Shown in pieces: positions 1 through 8,873 of a DNA stretch of 64,000 nucleotides. Below the pieces are notes generated by a model. It saw only the letters and a program-made list of their open reading frames with translations, was not told the origin of the DNA and made no database searches. The DNA is from Rhizobiaceae bacterium MnEN-MB40S (GTDB taxonomy: Bacteria > Pseudomonadota > Alphaproteobacteria > Rhizobiales > Rhizobiaceae). A program made the position numbers and the translations under genes. Numbering within the stretch: position 1 is the first letter of the stretch; each line of letters begins with the position of its first letter. The DNA is taken from contig BRLC01000014.1 of NCBI GenBank assembly GCA_024343425.1, positions 62,001 through 126,000 of the forward strand. Direction: 5' to 3'.

Positions 1-314
1 TCCTGCGCCTGGGGGTGGGAATTCCTGACCAGACACGCTTGTCCTTCGGCCATTTGCATTCTGGATTTCGTGGCGGGATGGTCCCGCTTCAGGCGGCCGA
101 TCAGATCGTCGTCGACAAGTCCTGTTTCCGTAAGTTTCCAGTCGCTCTGATAGAGACGGATCGCCTTCGCCAGCGCGTCACGATCGGCGTCCACCTCATC
201 GAGATAGCCGAAATTGAACAATAATCGTCTTGCTTCATCAAATGGACTGTTCGGCGTTTCCCCCGTTAGGGCCGGGACCGTCAGCGCCAGAAGAAGTGTC
301 AGAATGCGGATCAT
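1..314 (-). CDS. Secreted peptidoglycan-binding-like protein, 5' part only
   Basis: The reading frame starts at ATG 314-312 and stays open to the left edge (104 residues visible), so the 3' end lies outside the window. A GGGGAG ribosome site lies about 9 nt upstream. Residues 1-18 form a hydrophobic signal peptide. Residues about 44-76 resemble a peptidoglycan-binding type 1 repeat (ALAKAIRLYQSDW followed by TGLVDDDLIGRL). It is probably an exported cell-wall-associated protein; any catalytic domain would lie in the missing part. The start and the signal peptide are clear; the domain call is moderate. Confidence 0.6.
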   Translation of the reverse strand, partial: MIRILTLLLALTVPALTGETPNSPFDEARRLLFNFGYLDEVDADRDALAKAIRLYQSDWKLTETGLVDDDLIGRLKRDHPATKSRMQMAEGQACLVRNSHPQAQ

Positions 315-653
315 CAACAGGCTCCCCGTCATCGTGGGGAATTAAACGCTCCACCGCCGTGAAAGCAAGCCTGCCTGTTAGCGATCCCGGCCAATGCAGT
401 GACCTGCGACCGCCGTTCCGCGACGCCGCCAATCCGTTTGCTGAATGCCCGGCAGGGATTGCGGTTTGCGATCATTGCCGATCCTGCTCCCCGAACTGGA
501 AGCGCCTGCCGAATACGAATATCTGCCCATCGCTGTCGCACCCTGAATCGCCAGATTTGGTAGCGGTGAACATAGCAATTTCGCCGGGCTGGAATGTGGC
601 AATGTCCACAAATTCAGCATGCGTCGCAAGAATTGAAACTTGCGCAAATTTGA
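315..653. other. Intergenic region, no gene recognised
   Basis: About 340 bases between the start of the leftmost gene and the TetR operator region. Several reading frames are open here on both strands, but none has a ribosome site, a plausible start or a protein-like composition. It probably carries the promoter of the leftmost gene and upstream control DNA. Confidence 0.5.
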
Positions 654-693
654 CAAACGCATGTTTCAATGATTTGATTTAAACATGCGTTTG
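654..693. promoter_or_regulatory. Paired operator-like inverted repeat over the tetR start
   Basis: CAAACGCATGTTT (654-666) and AAACATGCGTTTG (681-693) are perfect 13-bp inverted copies separated by 14 bp. Each arm has AAACnnnnGTTT symmetry of its own, as expected for two TetR-dimer half-sites or two dimers. The right arm covers the ATG at 685, so binding would block both transcription and the start of the regulator. I infer autoregulation and control of the downstream operon. Confidence 0.65.
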
Positions 694-1401
694 AATCATA
701 CGATTGAAAAACAGACGAAAAGCCGGATCCGCCACGTCGCGGAAGAGATGTTCGCCACTCACGGCATTGGCGGCGTGACGACGCGCGCGCTCGCCGAAAA
801 AGCCGGCGCCAACACGGCGGCGGTCAACTATCACTTTGGCGGCAAGGACAACCTCGCAACGGAAGTCTTTCGCGATGTCGCTCATCGATCGACGGTCCGT
901 AGGCTGGCGAATCTGGATCGGATCGAGGCAGAAGCGCGCGCAAAGAATGCGCGCCCGGATCTGCGCGCGGTCATCGAATCGTTCGTGGACGCCTATGTAA
1001 ACGAGGACGACCCGCGGACAGGCCTGCTCCTTGCGCGACTGGTTCTCAAACATCGCGTCGAACCCAACGAATGGACGCGCGCTGTCGTCCGCGACGAACT
1101 TGACCGTGTTGCGGAACGCTATGTGGTCGCTCTGGGCAACGCCGCGCCTCAGTTGGGCCCCGCCGAGGTGCACTGGCGCTACCATTTCATGGTCGGCTCC
1201 ATTTTGATGACTTTGAGCGACGACGGCCCTGAAAGTCGGCTGCAAAGGCTCTCGGGAGGACTTTGCAAACCCGCCGACAAGCGGGTTCTCAGATCGCAGC
1301 TTGTCGATTTTCTGACCGGCGCCTTTCTGATCGGAAACCAGGCCGGTCCGGATGATGACGGACATCCCGAACAGGCGGGAGGCTCACCTGTAGACGACTA
1401 A
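685..1401 (+). CDS. TetR family transcriptional regulator
   Basis: A 238-residue protein. Residues about 12-60 are a TetR helix-turn-helix (RHVAEEMFATHG, TTRALAEKAG, NTAAVNYHFGGKDNL). The C-terminal half is an all-helical ligand domain of the type often fused to this head. No earlier in-frame start exists (TGA at 670-672) and there is no clear Shine-Dalgarno site, so translation may be leaderless or weak. The gene lies 22 nt before the TRAP genes on the same strand and is probably the local, autoregulated repressor of that operon. The inducer is unknown. Confidence 0.85.
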   Translation: MRLNHTIEKQTKSRIRHVAEEMFATHGIGGVTTRALAEKAGANTAAVNYHFGGKDNLATEVFRDVAHRSTVRRLANLDRIEAEARAKNARPDLRAVIESFVDAYVNEDDPRTGLLLARLVLKHRVEPNEWTRAVVRDELDRVAERYVVALGNAAPQLGPAEVHWRYHFMVGSILMTLSDDGPESRLQRLSGGLCKPADKRVLRSQLVDFLTGAFLIGNQAGPDDDGHPEQAGGSPVDD

Positions 1402-1423
1402 ATTCAATCTAAGGGAGGAAAGC

Positions 1424-2485
1424 ATGAAAACCATTCTCAAAACCGGCGTGGCGTTTCTGGCGCTCGCCGCCGCATCCGGCTTCGCACATGCGGAGACATT
1501 TTCATTCACTGTCGTGGCCGGTCATCCGCCGATCACCAAGGGCGTCGCAAATATCCGCGATTTCTTCATACCGGAAGTCAATCGCCGCCTTGAGGAACAG
1601 GGCGAGCATTCCATCGAATGGACGGAGGCCTACGCCGGATCCGTCGCAGACGTCAAAGGCGTGCTGGAAGCCGTCGAGACCGGCATTGCCGAATTCGGTT
1701 ATGTGCCGCATCTCTTCGAGGGCGACAAGCTGCCTCTCGAGCAGATCACCTACGTGACGCCTTTCGGCACATCGGATCTTCCCGCGCTCCTCAAGGTCAT
1801 CACCAAGTTGCACGAGGAAATTCCGGAAATGGACGCCGCATGGGCGAAGAACAACCAGAAGCTTCTCGCGCCCGTCGGTATCGACGACTACCAGTTCGTC
1901 ACAAATTTCGAGATCGAGACGCCGGCCGACATTGAAGGCCACAAGATCGGCACGGGCGGCCTTGCGCTCAACTGGCTGACGGGCAGCGGCGCGACGCCGG
2001 TCGCCGGAGCGCTGACGACCTATTACAATTCGATTTCGACCGGCCTTATCGACGGCGCCATCGTCTTCGAATCCGCCATAGCGCCCTACAAGTTCTACGA
2101 GGTCGCTCCCTACGTCACGAAAATCGGGTTCGGCGCCAAATACTCGTCCGCCCTCACAATCAACCTGGATGTCTGGAACAGCCTTCCCGACGACGTCAAA
2201 TCGGTGATCACGGACGTAGCCGCCGAGTATCGCGACAAGACGGCGGAAGCCTACTACACAGCCGGTTCAACCAGCCTCGACAAGGCGTCGGCGGAAGGCG
2301 CGAAAATCTCGTCGCTGTCTCCCGAGATGCGAACCGCCTATGCCGACAACATGCCCAATATCGCACGGAACTGGGCGGAAAAGCTCGATTCACAGGGACA
2401 ACCGGGCAGCAAGACGCTTGAAACGTTCATGCAGCTTTCGAACGAGGCCGGACTGGAGTTCGCCCGCGACTGGACCGCTGAATGA
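1424..2485 (+). CDS. dctP: TRAP transporter substrate-binding protein, DctP family
   Basis: A 353-residue periplasmic solute receptor that hands an organic acid to the DctQM permease. Residues 1-23 are a signal peptide ending AHA, and the mature part has the DctP-type two-lobe pattern. A strong GGGAGGA ribosome site precedes the ATG. The stop overlaps the start of the small permease gene (ATGA). The downstream hydrolases suggest an aromatic-derived or dicarboxylic acid, but the ligand cannot be read from the sequence. Confidence 0.88.
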   Translation: MKTILKTGVAFLALAAASGFAHAETFSFTVVAGHPPITKGVANIRDFFIPEVNRRLEEQGEHSIEWTEAYAGSVADVKGVLEAVETGIAEFGYVPHLFEGDKLPLEQITYVTPFGTSDLPALLKVITKLHEEIPEMDAAWAKNNQKLLAPVGIDDYQFVTNFEIETPADIEGHKIGTGGLALNWLTGSGATPVAGALTTYYNSISTGLIDGAIVFESAIAPYKFYEVAPYVTKIGFGAKYSSALTINLDVWNSLPDDVKSVITDVAAEYRDKTAEAYYTAGSTSLDKASAEGAKISSLSPEMRTAYADNMPNIARNWAEKLDSQGQPGSKTLETFMQLSNEAGLEFARDWTAE

Positions 2486-3027
2486 CACTGGAAAACGGCG
2501 CTGCACCGCCATCGGCGGCGCAGCGCATCCTCACAACCATAGCCCTTGTGCTGGCCATTCTTGGCGGCCTCGGAACGGTCGCCATCATGGCGATGATCAA
2601 TCTGGACGTCGTTGGTCGCGGCGCCTTTTCAACGCCTTTGCCGGCGACGGCGGAAATTGTCAGCGCCTCCATCGTATCGATTGTCTTCCTGCAATTGCCC
2701 TATGCGACGGCCTCCGGCCGCGCCGTGCGATCAGACATGGTGATCGGGCGCATCATGGCGCGCAGTCCACGGGCGGCGCAGATGATGGATGCAATGAACC
2801 ATCTTGTCGGCACGATCATGCTCGCCGTTCTCCTGCGCTACATCTGGCCCGAAATTGAATCGGCAATTGCGGATCGCGAGACAGTCGGGCTCTACGGCGT
2901 CTTCACCCTGCCCCGCTGGCCGTTCGTCCTCGCAGTGCTCGCAGGATGCGTCATGACCTGTGTGGTCTACGCCATGCTGACGATCAACCTGTTCCGGGCG
3001 GCGTTTCAACAGGAGCGCCACACATGA
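2482..3027 (+). CDS. dctQ: TRAP transporter small permease, DctQ family
   Basis: A 181-residue inner-membrane protein with four predicted membrane segments (about residues 18-40, 55-75, 100-120 and 140-165), the usual size and topology of DctQ. It overlaps dctP by ATGA at its start and dctM by ATGA at its end, so the three subunits are translationally coupled. It acts as the membrane chaperone or scaffold of the large DctM subunit. Confidence 0.88.
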   Translation: MTLENGAAPPSAAQRILTTIALVLAILGGLGTVAIMAMINLDVVGRGAFSTPLPATAEIVSASIVSIVFLQLPYATASGRAVRSDMVIGRIMARSPRAAQMMDAMNHLVGTIMLAVLLRYIWPEIESAIADRETVGLYGVFTLPRWPFVLAVLAGCVMTCVVYAMLTINLFRAAFQQERHT

Positions 3028-4328
3028 GCAACGTCGAAATCGGACTTGCTTCGATCGCCGTGATCCTTGTGCTGATCCAGACCGGGTTGCATGTGGCGAT
3101 CGCGCTGATGGCGGTCTCCTTTGTCGGCGTTATTCTGGTGAAGGGAAAGTTCGCGATCGCCGGCGCCCTTCTCTCCCAGGCGGCCCTCGACAGCGTCGCC
3201 CGGTATTCGTTCGGCGTCATTCCGCTGTTCGTGCTGATGGGCGTTTTAGTCGGAGCATCCGGTCTCGGCCGCGACCTGTTCGACGTCGCCGGACAGTTGT
3301 TCCGCAGGTTCCGCGGCGGACTCGGCATTGCAACGGTTTTCGCCAACGCCATTTTCGCCGCCGTCAACGGCACGTCGATCGCATCTGCGTCCGTATTCAC
3401 AAAGGTCGCCGTTCCCGAACTGATCCGGCAGGGTTACACGCCCCGGTTCTCCGTGGGGGTGGTCGCCGGATCTTCGGTGCTCGGCATGCTGATCCCGCCG
3501 TCCCTTCTACTGATCCTGTACGGAATACTCGCGGAAGTCTCGATCGGCGACCTGTTCAAGGCAGGCATTCTTCCTGGCATCGTGCTGGCGGTCCTGTTCA
3601 GCGTTGCAATCCTCCTGATGGCGCGTTTCGCATCCGGCTTCACCGGCGTTTCCAACCGTCTGGAAACGGCCCCGCTCGCAACGTCGGAAATGCTGCTGAA
3701 ATCAGCGCCGGTGGTCGCCCTGATCCTGCTTGTGCTGGGCGGCATCTATGGCGGGTTTTTCACCCCGACCGAGGCCGGCGGCGTCGGCGCGCTTGGCGCA
3801 TTCCTCGTGGCGCAGTTCAAGGGGAGGCTCGGATGGCGCGAGATCGGACGCATCCTGATCGAAACCGGTCAGGTGACGGCCTCGATCACCTTTCTCATCA
3901 TCGCAGCCCACATGTACTCGCGCTTGCTCGCGCTGACCGGCCTGCCGAACGCCATGACCGATTTGCTGGCCGCCTGGAACCTCGGCCTGACCGGGATCCT
4001 CGTCCTCTACCTGATCGTGATCATACTTCTCGGAACAATCCTCGACAGCGCCTCGATCCTGCTGATACTCCTGCCGCTGATACTGCCAGTGGTGGAGCCG
4101 TTCGGGATCAATCTCGTATGGTTCGGGATCATCACGATCATCGCCGTCGAAATCGGACTTTTGACTCCGCCCCTTGGCGTGGCCTGTTTCGTCATCAAAT
4201 CGAATCTCGACGATGACCGCATCGGCCTCAGCGACATATTCGCCGGCGCTGCCCCGTTTGCGCTGATCATGGTCGCCATGATCGCAATCGTCATGATCGC
4301 GCCCTGGCTGGCTCTGGCCCTCATATGA
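3024..4328 (+). CDS. dctM: TRAP transporter large permease, DctM family
   Basis: A 434-residue polytopic membrane protein with about 12 hydrophobic segments and the DctM-type central part (YSFGVIPLFVLMGVLVGASG, TPRFSVGVVAGSSVLGMLIPPS). I place the start at ATG 3024, which overlaps the dctQ stop and has AGGAG 8 nt upstream; an upstream ATG at 2946 lies inside dctQ and lacks support. It catalyses Na+ or H+ coupled uptake with DctPQ. Confidence 0.9.
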   Translation: MSNVEIGLASIAVILVLIQTGLHVAIALMAVSFVGVILVKGKFAIAGALLSQAALDSVARYSFGVIPLFVLMGVLVGASGLGRDLFDVAGQLFRRFRGGLGIATVFANAIFAAVNGTSIASASVFTKVAVPELIRQGYTPRFSVGVVAGSSVLGMLIPPSLLLILYGILAEVSIGDLFKAGILPGIVLAVLFSVAILLMARFASGFTGVSNRLETAPLATSEMLLKSAPVVALILLVLGGIYGGFFTPTEAGGVGALGAFLVAQFKGRLGWREIGRILIETGQVTASITFLIIAAHMYSRLLALTGLPNAMTDLLAAWNLGLTGILVLYLIVIILLGTILDSASILLILLPLILPVVEPFGINLVWFGIITIIAVEIGLLTPPLGVACFVIKSNLDDDRIGLSDIFAGAAPFALIMVAMIAIVMIAPWLALALI

Positions 4329-5341
4329 AAGCAAATCACGTGGCAACGAATGTAACACGCACACTGACGGATCTCGGCGACGGCCTTTTCGCCTATGTTC
4401 AGGGAGACGGGTCCTGGGGATGGAGCAACAGCGGACTGGTCGTCTCGCAGGGCGAAAGCCTGTTGGTCGACACGCTGTTTACCGGCCGCCTGACCCGCGA
4501 CATGCTGGACGCCTACCGCCGCGCCGCGCCGGAAGCCGAAACGATCGACATCCTGGTCAACACCCACGCCAATGGCGACCACACCTTCGGCAATGCGCTC
4601 GCTGGCGACGCCCGGATCATCGGATCGACGGCCTGTGCGGAGGAAATGGAGGAACGCCCCGCCGAGGTCTTCGCCGAGATGGTGCGCAACTGGCGCAACC
4701 ACGGCGAAATCGGCGCCTTTCTTCACGAGACAATGGGCGTGCGCTTCGATTTTTCGGACGTGGTTCACCGTCCGCCGACAGAGCTGTTCAACGGCCACAA
4801 GTCCCTTCAGGTGGGCGATCGCACGGTCGAACTCGTCGAACTCGGCCCCGCGCATACGCGCGGGGACATCGTGGTTCACATACCGGATGCAAAAACCGTT
4901 TTTACCGGCGACATCCTGTTTTCTGGCGGTCATCCCATCATCTGGGCGGGCCCGATCGACAACTGGATCAGGGCCTGCGACCTCATCCTGGACTGGGACG
5001 TCGAAACGGTGGTTCCCGGCCACGGACCGGTCGGGACCAAGGCCGAACTGAGGCACATGCGCGACTACCTCATCCATACGCGCACTGAGGCGACGAAACG
5101 ATACGAAGCGGGAATGACCTGGGAGGACGCCGCATGGGACATCGCCTTCGACCAGTTTGACAGTTGGCTCGACCGCGAACGCGTGGTCGCCAATGTCGCC
5201 TCGATTTACCGCGACCTGTCGGAGGGACGGATCGCGCCGCCGCGTCCGGAAATCATGCGGCAGATGTTGAGATACCGGCGCGGCGCGACCTGCCCGCATG
5301 ACGAGCCATGCTCCTGTGGAGCCCATAGCGGAGGAAAATGA
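4325..5341 (+). CDS. Metallo-beta-lactamase-fold hydrolase
   Basis: A 338-residue MBL-fold protein, start overlapping the dctM stop (ATGA). The metal motif reads H81-A-N83-G-D85-H86, so Asn replaces the second His of the usual HxHxDH; this variant is seen in a subfamily of MBL hydrolases. Further ligand candidates are the His of GPAHTRGD and of VPGHGPVG. The C-terminal tail is unusual: CPHDEPCSCGAH holds three Cys and two His in 12 residues. From its place between a transporter and two ring-cleavage-type enzymes I infer an ester, lactone or thioester hydrolase. Confidence 0.8.
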   Translation: MKANHVATNVTRTLTDLGDGLFAYVQGDGSWGWSNSGLVVSQGESLLVDTLFTGRLTRDMLDAYRRAAPEAETIDILVNTHANGDHTFGNALAGDARIIGSTACAEEMEERPAEVFAEMVRNWRNHGEIGAFLHETMGVRFDFSDVVHRPPTELFNGHKSLQVGDRTVELVELGPAHTRGDIVVHIPDAKTVFTGDILFSGGHPIIWAGPIDNWIRACDLILDWDVETVVPGHGPVGTKAELRHMRDYLIHTRTEATKRYEAGMTWEDAAWDIAFDQFDSWLDRERVVANVASIYRDLSEGRIAPPRPEIMRQMLRYRRGATCPHDEPCSCGAHSGGK

Positions 5342-6090
5342 TGGCGCTTGAACTGCTGAACAATCCGATTTCAACCTGCTCCCAGAAAACCCGCATGTGT
5401 CTGTACGAGAAAGGCGTCGAGTTCACGAACACGAAGATCGACTTTCGCAAGAACGAACAGCTGGCGCCGGACTATCTGAAGCTCAATCCCAACGGCGTGG
5501 TGCCGACGCTGCTGCATGACGGGAGGCCCGTCATCGACAGTTCGGTGATCATGGAATATCTGGAAGAGGTGTTTCCCAAACCACCGCTTTCACCCCCCGA
5601 CGCCTATGGACGGGCAGGCATGCGGGCGTGGATGCGCTATCTGGAGGAAGTGCCGACGGCCGCCATCCGCGTCCCCTCCTTCAACAAGGCGTTCTCCCGG
5701 CACTATCGCGATTTCTCCGACGAGGAGATCCAGTCCAACGCGGACGACCGGCCGCTGCGCCGCCATTTCTACAAGGAAATGGGAAAAAACGGATTCACGG
5801 ACCGCAAGCTGACGGAATCGATCGAGAGGCTCGGCGACACGATCTCGCGCATGGACAAGGCGCTCGCCGACGAGGCCTGGCTCTGCGGAGACCAGTTCAC
5901 GATCGCAGATATCTGCGTGGTTCCGACTGTCGACCGCATGCGCGATCTCGGCCTCGCCCATGTCTGGGACAACGCGCCGAATTTCAAAAGGTGGTGGGAG
6001 GCCGTCCAGCAGCGCCCCTCATTCGCCAGGACATACGTCGCCGGAACGCGCGTATCGGAACTCTATGAAGATCTGAAAGAGACGGCATGA
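5341..6090 (+). CDS. Glutathione S-transferase family protein
   Basis: About 249 residues. The N-terminal thioredoxin fold holds STCSQKTR (active-site region), NPNGVVPTL (cis-Pro loop) and DSSVIMEYL (glutathione contact); the helical C-terminal domain follows from about residue 85 with the DFTIADI-like motif QFTIADICVVP. Two ATGs lie in tandem at 5338 and 5341; GGAGG at 5330-5334 is better spaced for 5341. Next to an FAH-family gene, a glutathione-dependent isomerase role (maleylacetoacetate or maleylpyruvate type) is possible, but not shown. Confidence 0.82.
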   Translation: MALELLNNPISTCSQKTRMCLYEKGVEFTNTKIDFRKNEQLAPDYLKLNPNGVVPTLLHDGRPVIDSSVIMEYLEEVFPKPPLSPPDAYGRAGMRAWMRYLEEVPTAAIRVPSFNKAFSRHYRDFSDEEIQSNADDRPLRRHFYKEMGKNGFTDRKLTESIERLGDTISRMDKALADEAWLCGDQFTIADICVVPTVDRMRDLGLAHVWDNAPNFKRWWEAVQQRPSFARTYVAGTRVSELYEDLKETA

Positions 6091-7022
6091 AACTCCTGAC
6101 GTTCGAACGACCGGGAGCGGAATCGCCCGAAATCGGCGCGATTGCGCATGATGGCCGCATCGCCGTTCTCGACCGTAATCTCCATCCCGCCTTCTCCGAC
6201 ATGCTATCCCTGATCGAAGCCGGCGAGGACGGCCTTGCCTCCGCCGAGGACGCGATCGACGAAGCAGAAAAGATCTATATCAGCCAGGTCCGTTTGCTGG
6301 CGCCTGTGCCCTGCCCACGGCAGATGCGCGACGCCCTGACCTTCGAAATGCACCTGCGCCAGGCGCACGCAAACCGGTATCTTTTCGGACAGGCGAAGAC
6401 GCGCATTTCTCCGGACGACGTCGTCATCCCGCAGGTCTGGTACGATCAGCCGATCTACTACAAGGGCAACCGGTTTTCCGTCTCCGGCCCTGATGACGAG
6501 ATCCTTTGGCCTTTCGGCGAAACAAAACTGGACTACGAACTCGAACTGGGAATCATCATCGGAAAGCAAGGATCCGACATCACCGAAGAGGACGCCATGG
6601 ACCACGTGTTCGGCTTTCTGATCTTCAACGATTTCAGCGCCCGGGACCATCAGATCGCCGAAATGCAAGGCGGGCTTGGACCATCCAAAGGCAAGGATTT
6701 CCGGACCGCCAATGCGATGGGACCGTGGCTCGTCACGCGCGACGAGATCGGCGATGGCGACAATCTCACCATGGTCGCCCGCATCAATGGCGAGGAATGG
6801 TCCCGAGGCAATTCGTCCACAATGCACCACTCCTTTGCCAGGATCATCGCACATGTCTCGCGCGATGAGACGCTTTATCCGGGAGAATTCATCGGTTCGG
6901 GAACCGTCGGCGGCGGATGCGGCCTTGAGCTCGGCCGTTTCCTCAATCCCGGCGACGTGGTGGAACTCGAAATCGAAGGCTTGGGAATCCTTAGAAACCG
7001 GATCGGGCCAAAACGGGGCTGA
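6087..7022 (+). CDS. Fumarylacetoacetate hydrolase family protein
   Basis: A 311-residue FAH-superfamily enzyme. The C-terminal catalytic fold spans about residues 100-305 with LELGIIIGK, FLIFNDFSARDHQ, KGKDF and a GSGTVGGG loop, which carry the acidic metal ligands. The start overlaps the GST stop (ATGA). Members hydrolyse or decarboxylate beta-keto acids from aromatic breakdown. It is the last gene of the operon, ending 80 nt before the original start of the metallophosphatase gene. Confidence 0.85.
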   Translation: MKLLTFERPGAESPEIGAIAHDGRIAVLDRNLHPAFSDMLSLIEAGEDGLASAEDAIDEAEKIYISQVRLLAPVPCPRQMRDALTFEMHLRQAHANRYLFGQAKTRISPDDVVIPQVWYDQPIYYKGNRFSVSGPDDEILWPFGETKLDYELELGIIIGKQGSDITEEDAMDHVFGFLIFNDFSARDHQIAEMQGGLGPSKGKDFRTANAMGPWLVTRDEIGDGDNLTMVARINGEEWSRGNSSTMHHSFARIIAHVSRDETLYPGEFIGSGTVGGGCGLELGRFLNPGDVVELEIEGLGILRNRIGPKRG

Positions 7023-7101
7023 ACACACCGCGACTCCCTTGCGGCCCGATACGCGGCCACTATAGTCGGCCTGCTTCCAACTTCAGGCGGGTATTTCCAA
7101 A

Positions 7102-7146
7102 ATGGCGAAGTTCATCCATCTTGTCGTTTTTGTATTAACTCATTGA
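7102..7146 (+). pseudogene. Severed 5' end of the metallophosphatase gene (attL side)
   Basis: ATG 7102 begins a 14-codon frame, MAKFIHL then VVFVLTH and stop. The first seven codons match the in-frame FIHL of the metallophosphatase at 23749 onward, and the identity stops at the 11-bp core. I read this as the native start of that gene, cut off by integration and now fused to element DNA. Confidence 0.8.
7111..7121 (+). repeat. attL core of the integrated element
   Basis: TTCATCCATCT occurs here and at 23749-23759 in the same orientation and the same codon phase. Sequence to the left belongs to the host gene start, sequence to the right is AT-rich element DNA leading to the integrase at 7224. 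Confidence 0.8.
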
Positions 7147-7223
7147 AATTCAAATAACCTATTGCGATTCAATGCCTTTTGCGCAAAATTCTTCCCACGA
7201 TCTGCTACACGCGGGAAGGATAG

Positions 7224-8786
7224 ATGACAAAAATCAGAGGCATGCAAAAGCGCTCTAATGGGCGCTATTACGCTCGAAAGAGAATCCCCGACGAATTGCG
7301 GATTTACTTCAATGGACAGCGTGAGTTTACAAAGGCGCTAGGAGCGACCAAACGTGAAGCAAACGCTCAATTGCCAATAGTGATGGCAGATTTCGAACGG
7401 CAGATTGCAGAGGCCCGCCGTATTTCACAGGGCGACAGTATCACCCGCATAACCGGCGCGCCCGCCCAATACCAGCTTACCGACAATCAGATTGCGAGCG
7501 CCAATTATCTACGGCAACTCGAACTGGATATGAAAGTCAGAAACACTGGCAAGGGTTACGACCTGACCCGGATGATGATGCAACGCGCCGACAAGCTGAA
7601 AAGAATTGCTTCCGGGCGCGCGAGTAATTTGGAAATCCTCGACGACTATCTCATTTCAAGTGCCGTCGAACAGTATCGAGATCGTGGCAATCACAATCAC
7701 AGTCCGGGGACTCCGGAGTGGCGTAAGCTTGCGATGCTGATCGCCTCATCATATCTCGAAACATTTGCCCGGATTGATGAGCGCGACGACGCGAACTTCG
7801 GCGGCAAACCCTCACACCCGGCGATCGATACTAACCTGGATATCAACCAGCCCGTTTCGATCAAGCAGACTTTTGAAGCCTACCTGGACATGCACGCTAA
7901 GTCCGGGCGGGGCGAAGGTGCGCGGCGTCGATGGACGTCGATATTCAATGATCTAGTCAAGCATCTAGGCCATGACGATGCAAACCGGATCACAAAGAAA
8001 GATATAATGGATTGGCGAGACGCCAAGGTAAATGAAGGGCTGGCGAAGGTCACGATCAAAAACAGCTACCTTGGAAGCGTCAAGGCAGTATTACGTTGGG
8101 CCGCTGCAAACGATCGGATCAAAACCAATCCCGCGCAAGACGTTGAGTTAAAGGCCCCTCGCCCGCAAGCTGTTCGTGAGAAAGGTTTTCGCGATGACGA
8201 GGCGCTGGCGATCCTGAAAACTGCGAAGTCTTATGTACCAGCCCGGAAGGAAAGCCCGAAGATCACCGCCGCCAAGAGATGGATACCGATCCTATGCGCA
8301 CACACTGGCGCGCGCGTTGGCGAGATTGCACAATTGCGGAAGCAAGACATATTCGAACAGCAGGGTATCCATGCCATCCGGATCACGCCGGAGGCCGGCA
8401 CTGTAAAGGCCGGTGGCTATCGTAACGTCCCACTGCACCGACAACTAATCGATGAAGGCTTCCTTGAATTTGTTGAACAGTCCGAAGATGGATATCTGTT
8501 TATCCGTCCGAAGCCCGGTAAGAGCCCGCTCACCGCAAGCCGATCGACACAGAACCGCCTACGGGAATGGCTTAACAATTCTGACCTAATCCCGGACGGG
8601 ATCACACAACCCAATCATGCATGGCGGCACCGCTTCAAAACGGTGGGCTGGGAAGTCGGCGCAGAAAGTCGAGTCATTGACGCGATTCAAGGGCATGCCG
8701 CTCGCACTAGCGGTGAAGCCTATGGCGACGTGACGCTGAAAGCCCGGTATCGCGAGATTAAGAAGATGCCGTCATATGATCTCTAG
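7224..8786 (+). CDS. int: Tyrosine recombinase (integrase)
   Basis: A 520-residue phage integrase that would catalyse recombination at the flanking cores. The N-terminal about 190 residues carry the arm-binding and linker parts (start MTKIRGMQKRSNGRYYARKR), residues about 215-310 the core-binding SAM-like domain, and the C-terminal part the catalytic domain. HTGARVGEIAQL gives the first Arg, HAWRHRF the HxxR, IQGHAA the second His region, and the Tyr lies in GEAYGDV. A GGAAGGA ribosome site precedes the ATG. It lies 103 bp from the attL core, typical for an integrase. Confidence 0.93.
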   Translation: MTKIRGMQKRSNGRYYARKRIPDELRIYFNGQREFTKALGATKREANAQLPIVMADFERQIAEARRISQGDSITRITGAPAQYQLTDNQIASANYLRQLELDMKVRNTGKGYDLTRMMMQRADKLKRIASGRASNLEILDDYLISSAVEQYRDRGNHNHSPGTPEWRKLAMLIASSYLETFARIDERDDANFGGKPSHPAIDTNLDINQPVSIKQTFEAYLDMHAKSGRGEGARRRWTSIFNDLVKHLGHDDANRITKKDIMDWRDAKVNEGLAKVTIKNSYLGSVKAVLRWAAANDRIKTNPAQDVELKAPRPQAVREKGFRDDEALAILKTAKSYVPARKESPKITAAKRWIPILCAHTGARVGEIAQLRKQDIFEQQGIHAIRITPEAGTVKAGGYRNVPLHRQLIDEGFLEFVEQSEDGYLFIRPKPGKSPLTASRSTQNRLREWLNNSDLIPDGITQPNHAWRHRFKTVGWEVGAESRVIDAIQGHAARTSGEAYGDVTLKARYREIKKMPSYDL

Positions 8787-8873
8787 ATATTTGTCATAAA
8801 TAGAAGACCGACAGAAGATGAACTACTATTCTATGCATCTATCCGGCGTTTGACTGTCGCCTAGGCTATTATA

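Noticed and set aside
4007..5374. Minus-strand open frame of 455 codons
   Set aside because: Antisense to dctM and the MBL hydrolase, both well supported. No ribosome site or protein family.
7080..7130. tRNA gene as attachment site
   Set aside because: No cloverleaf or tRNA-like 3' end at either border; the core lies in a protein-coding start instead.
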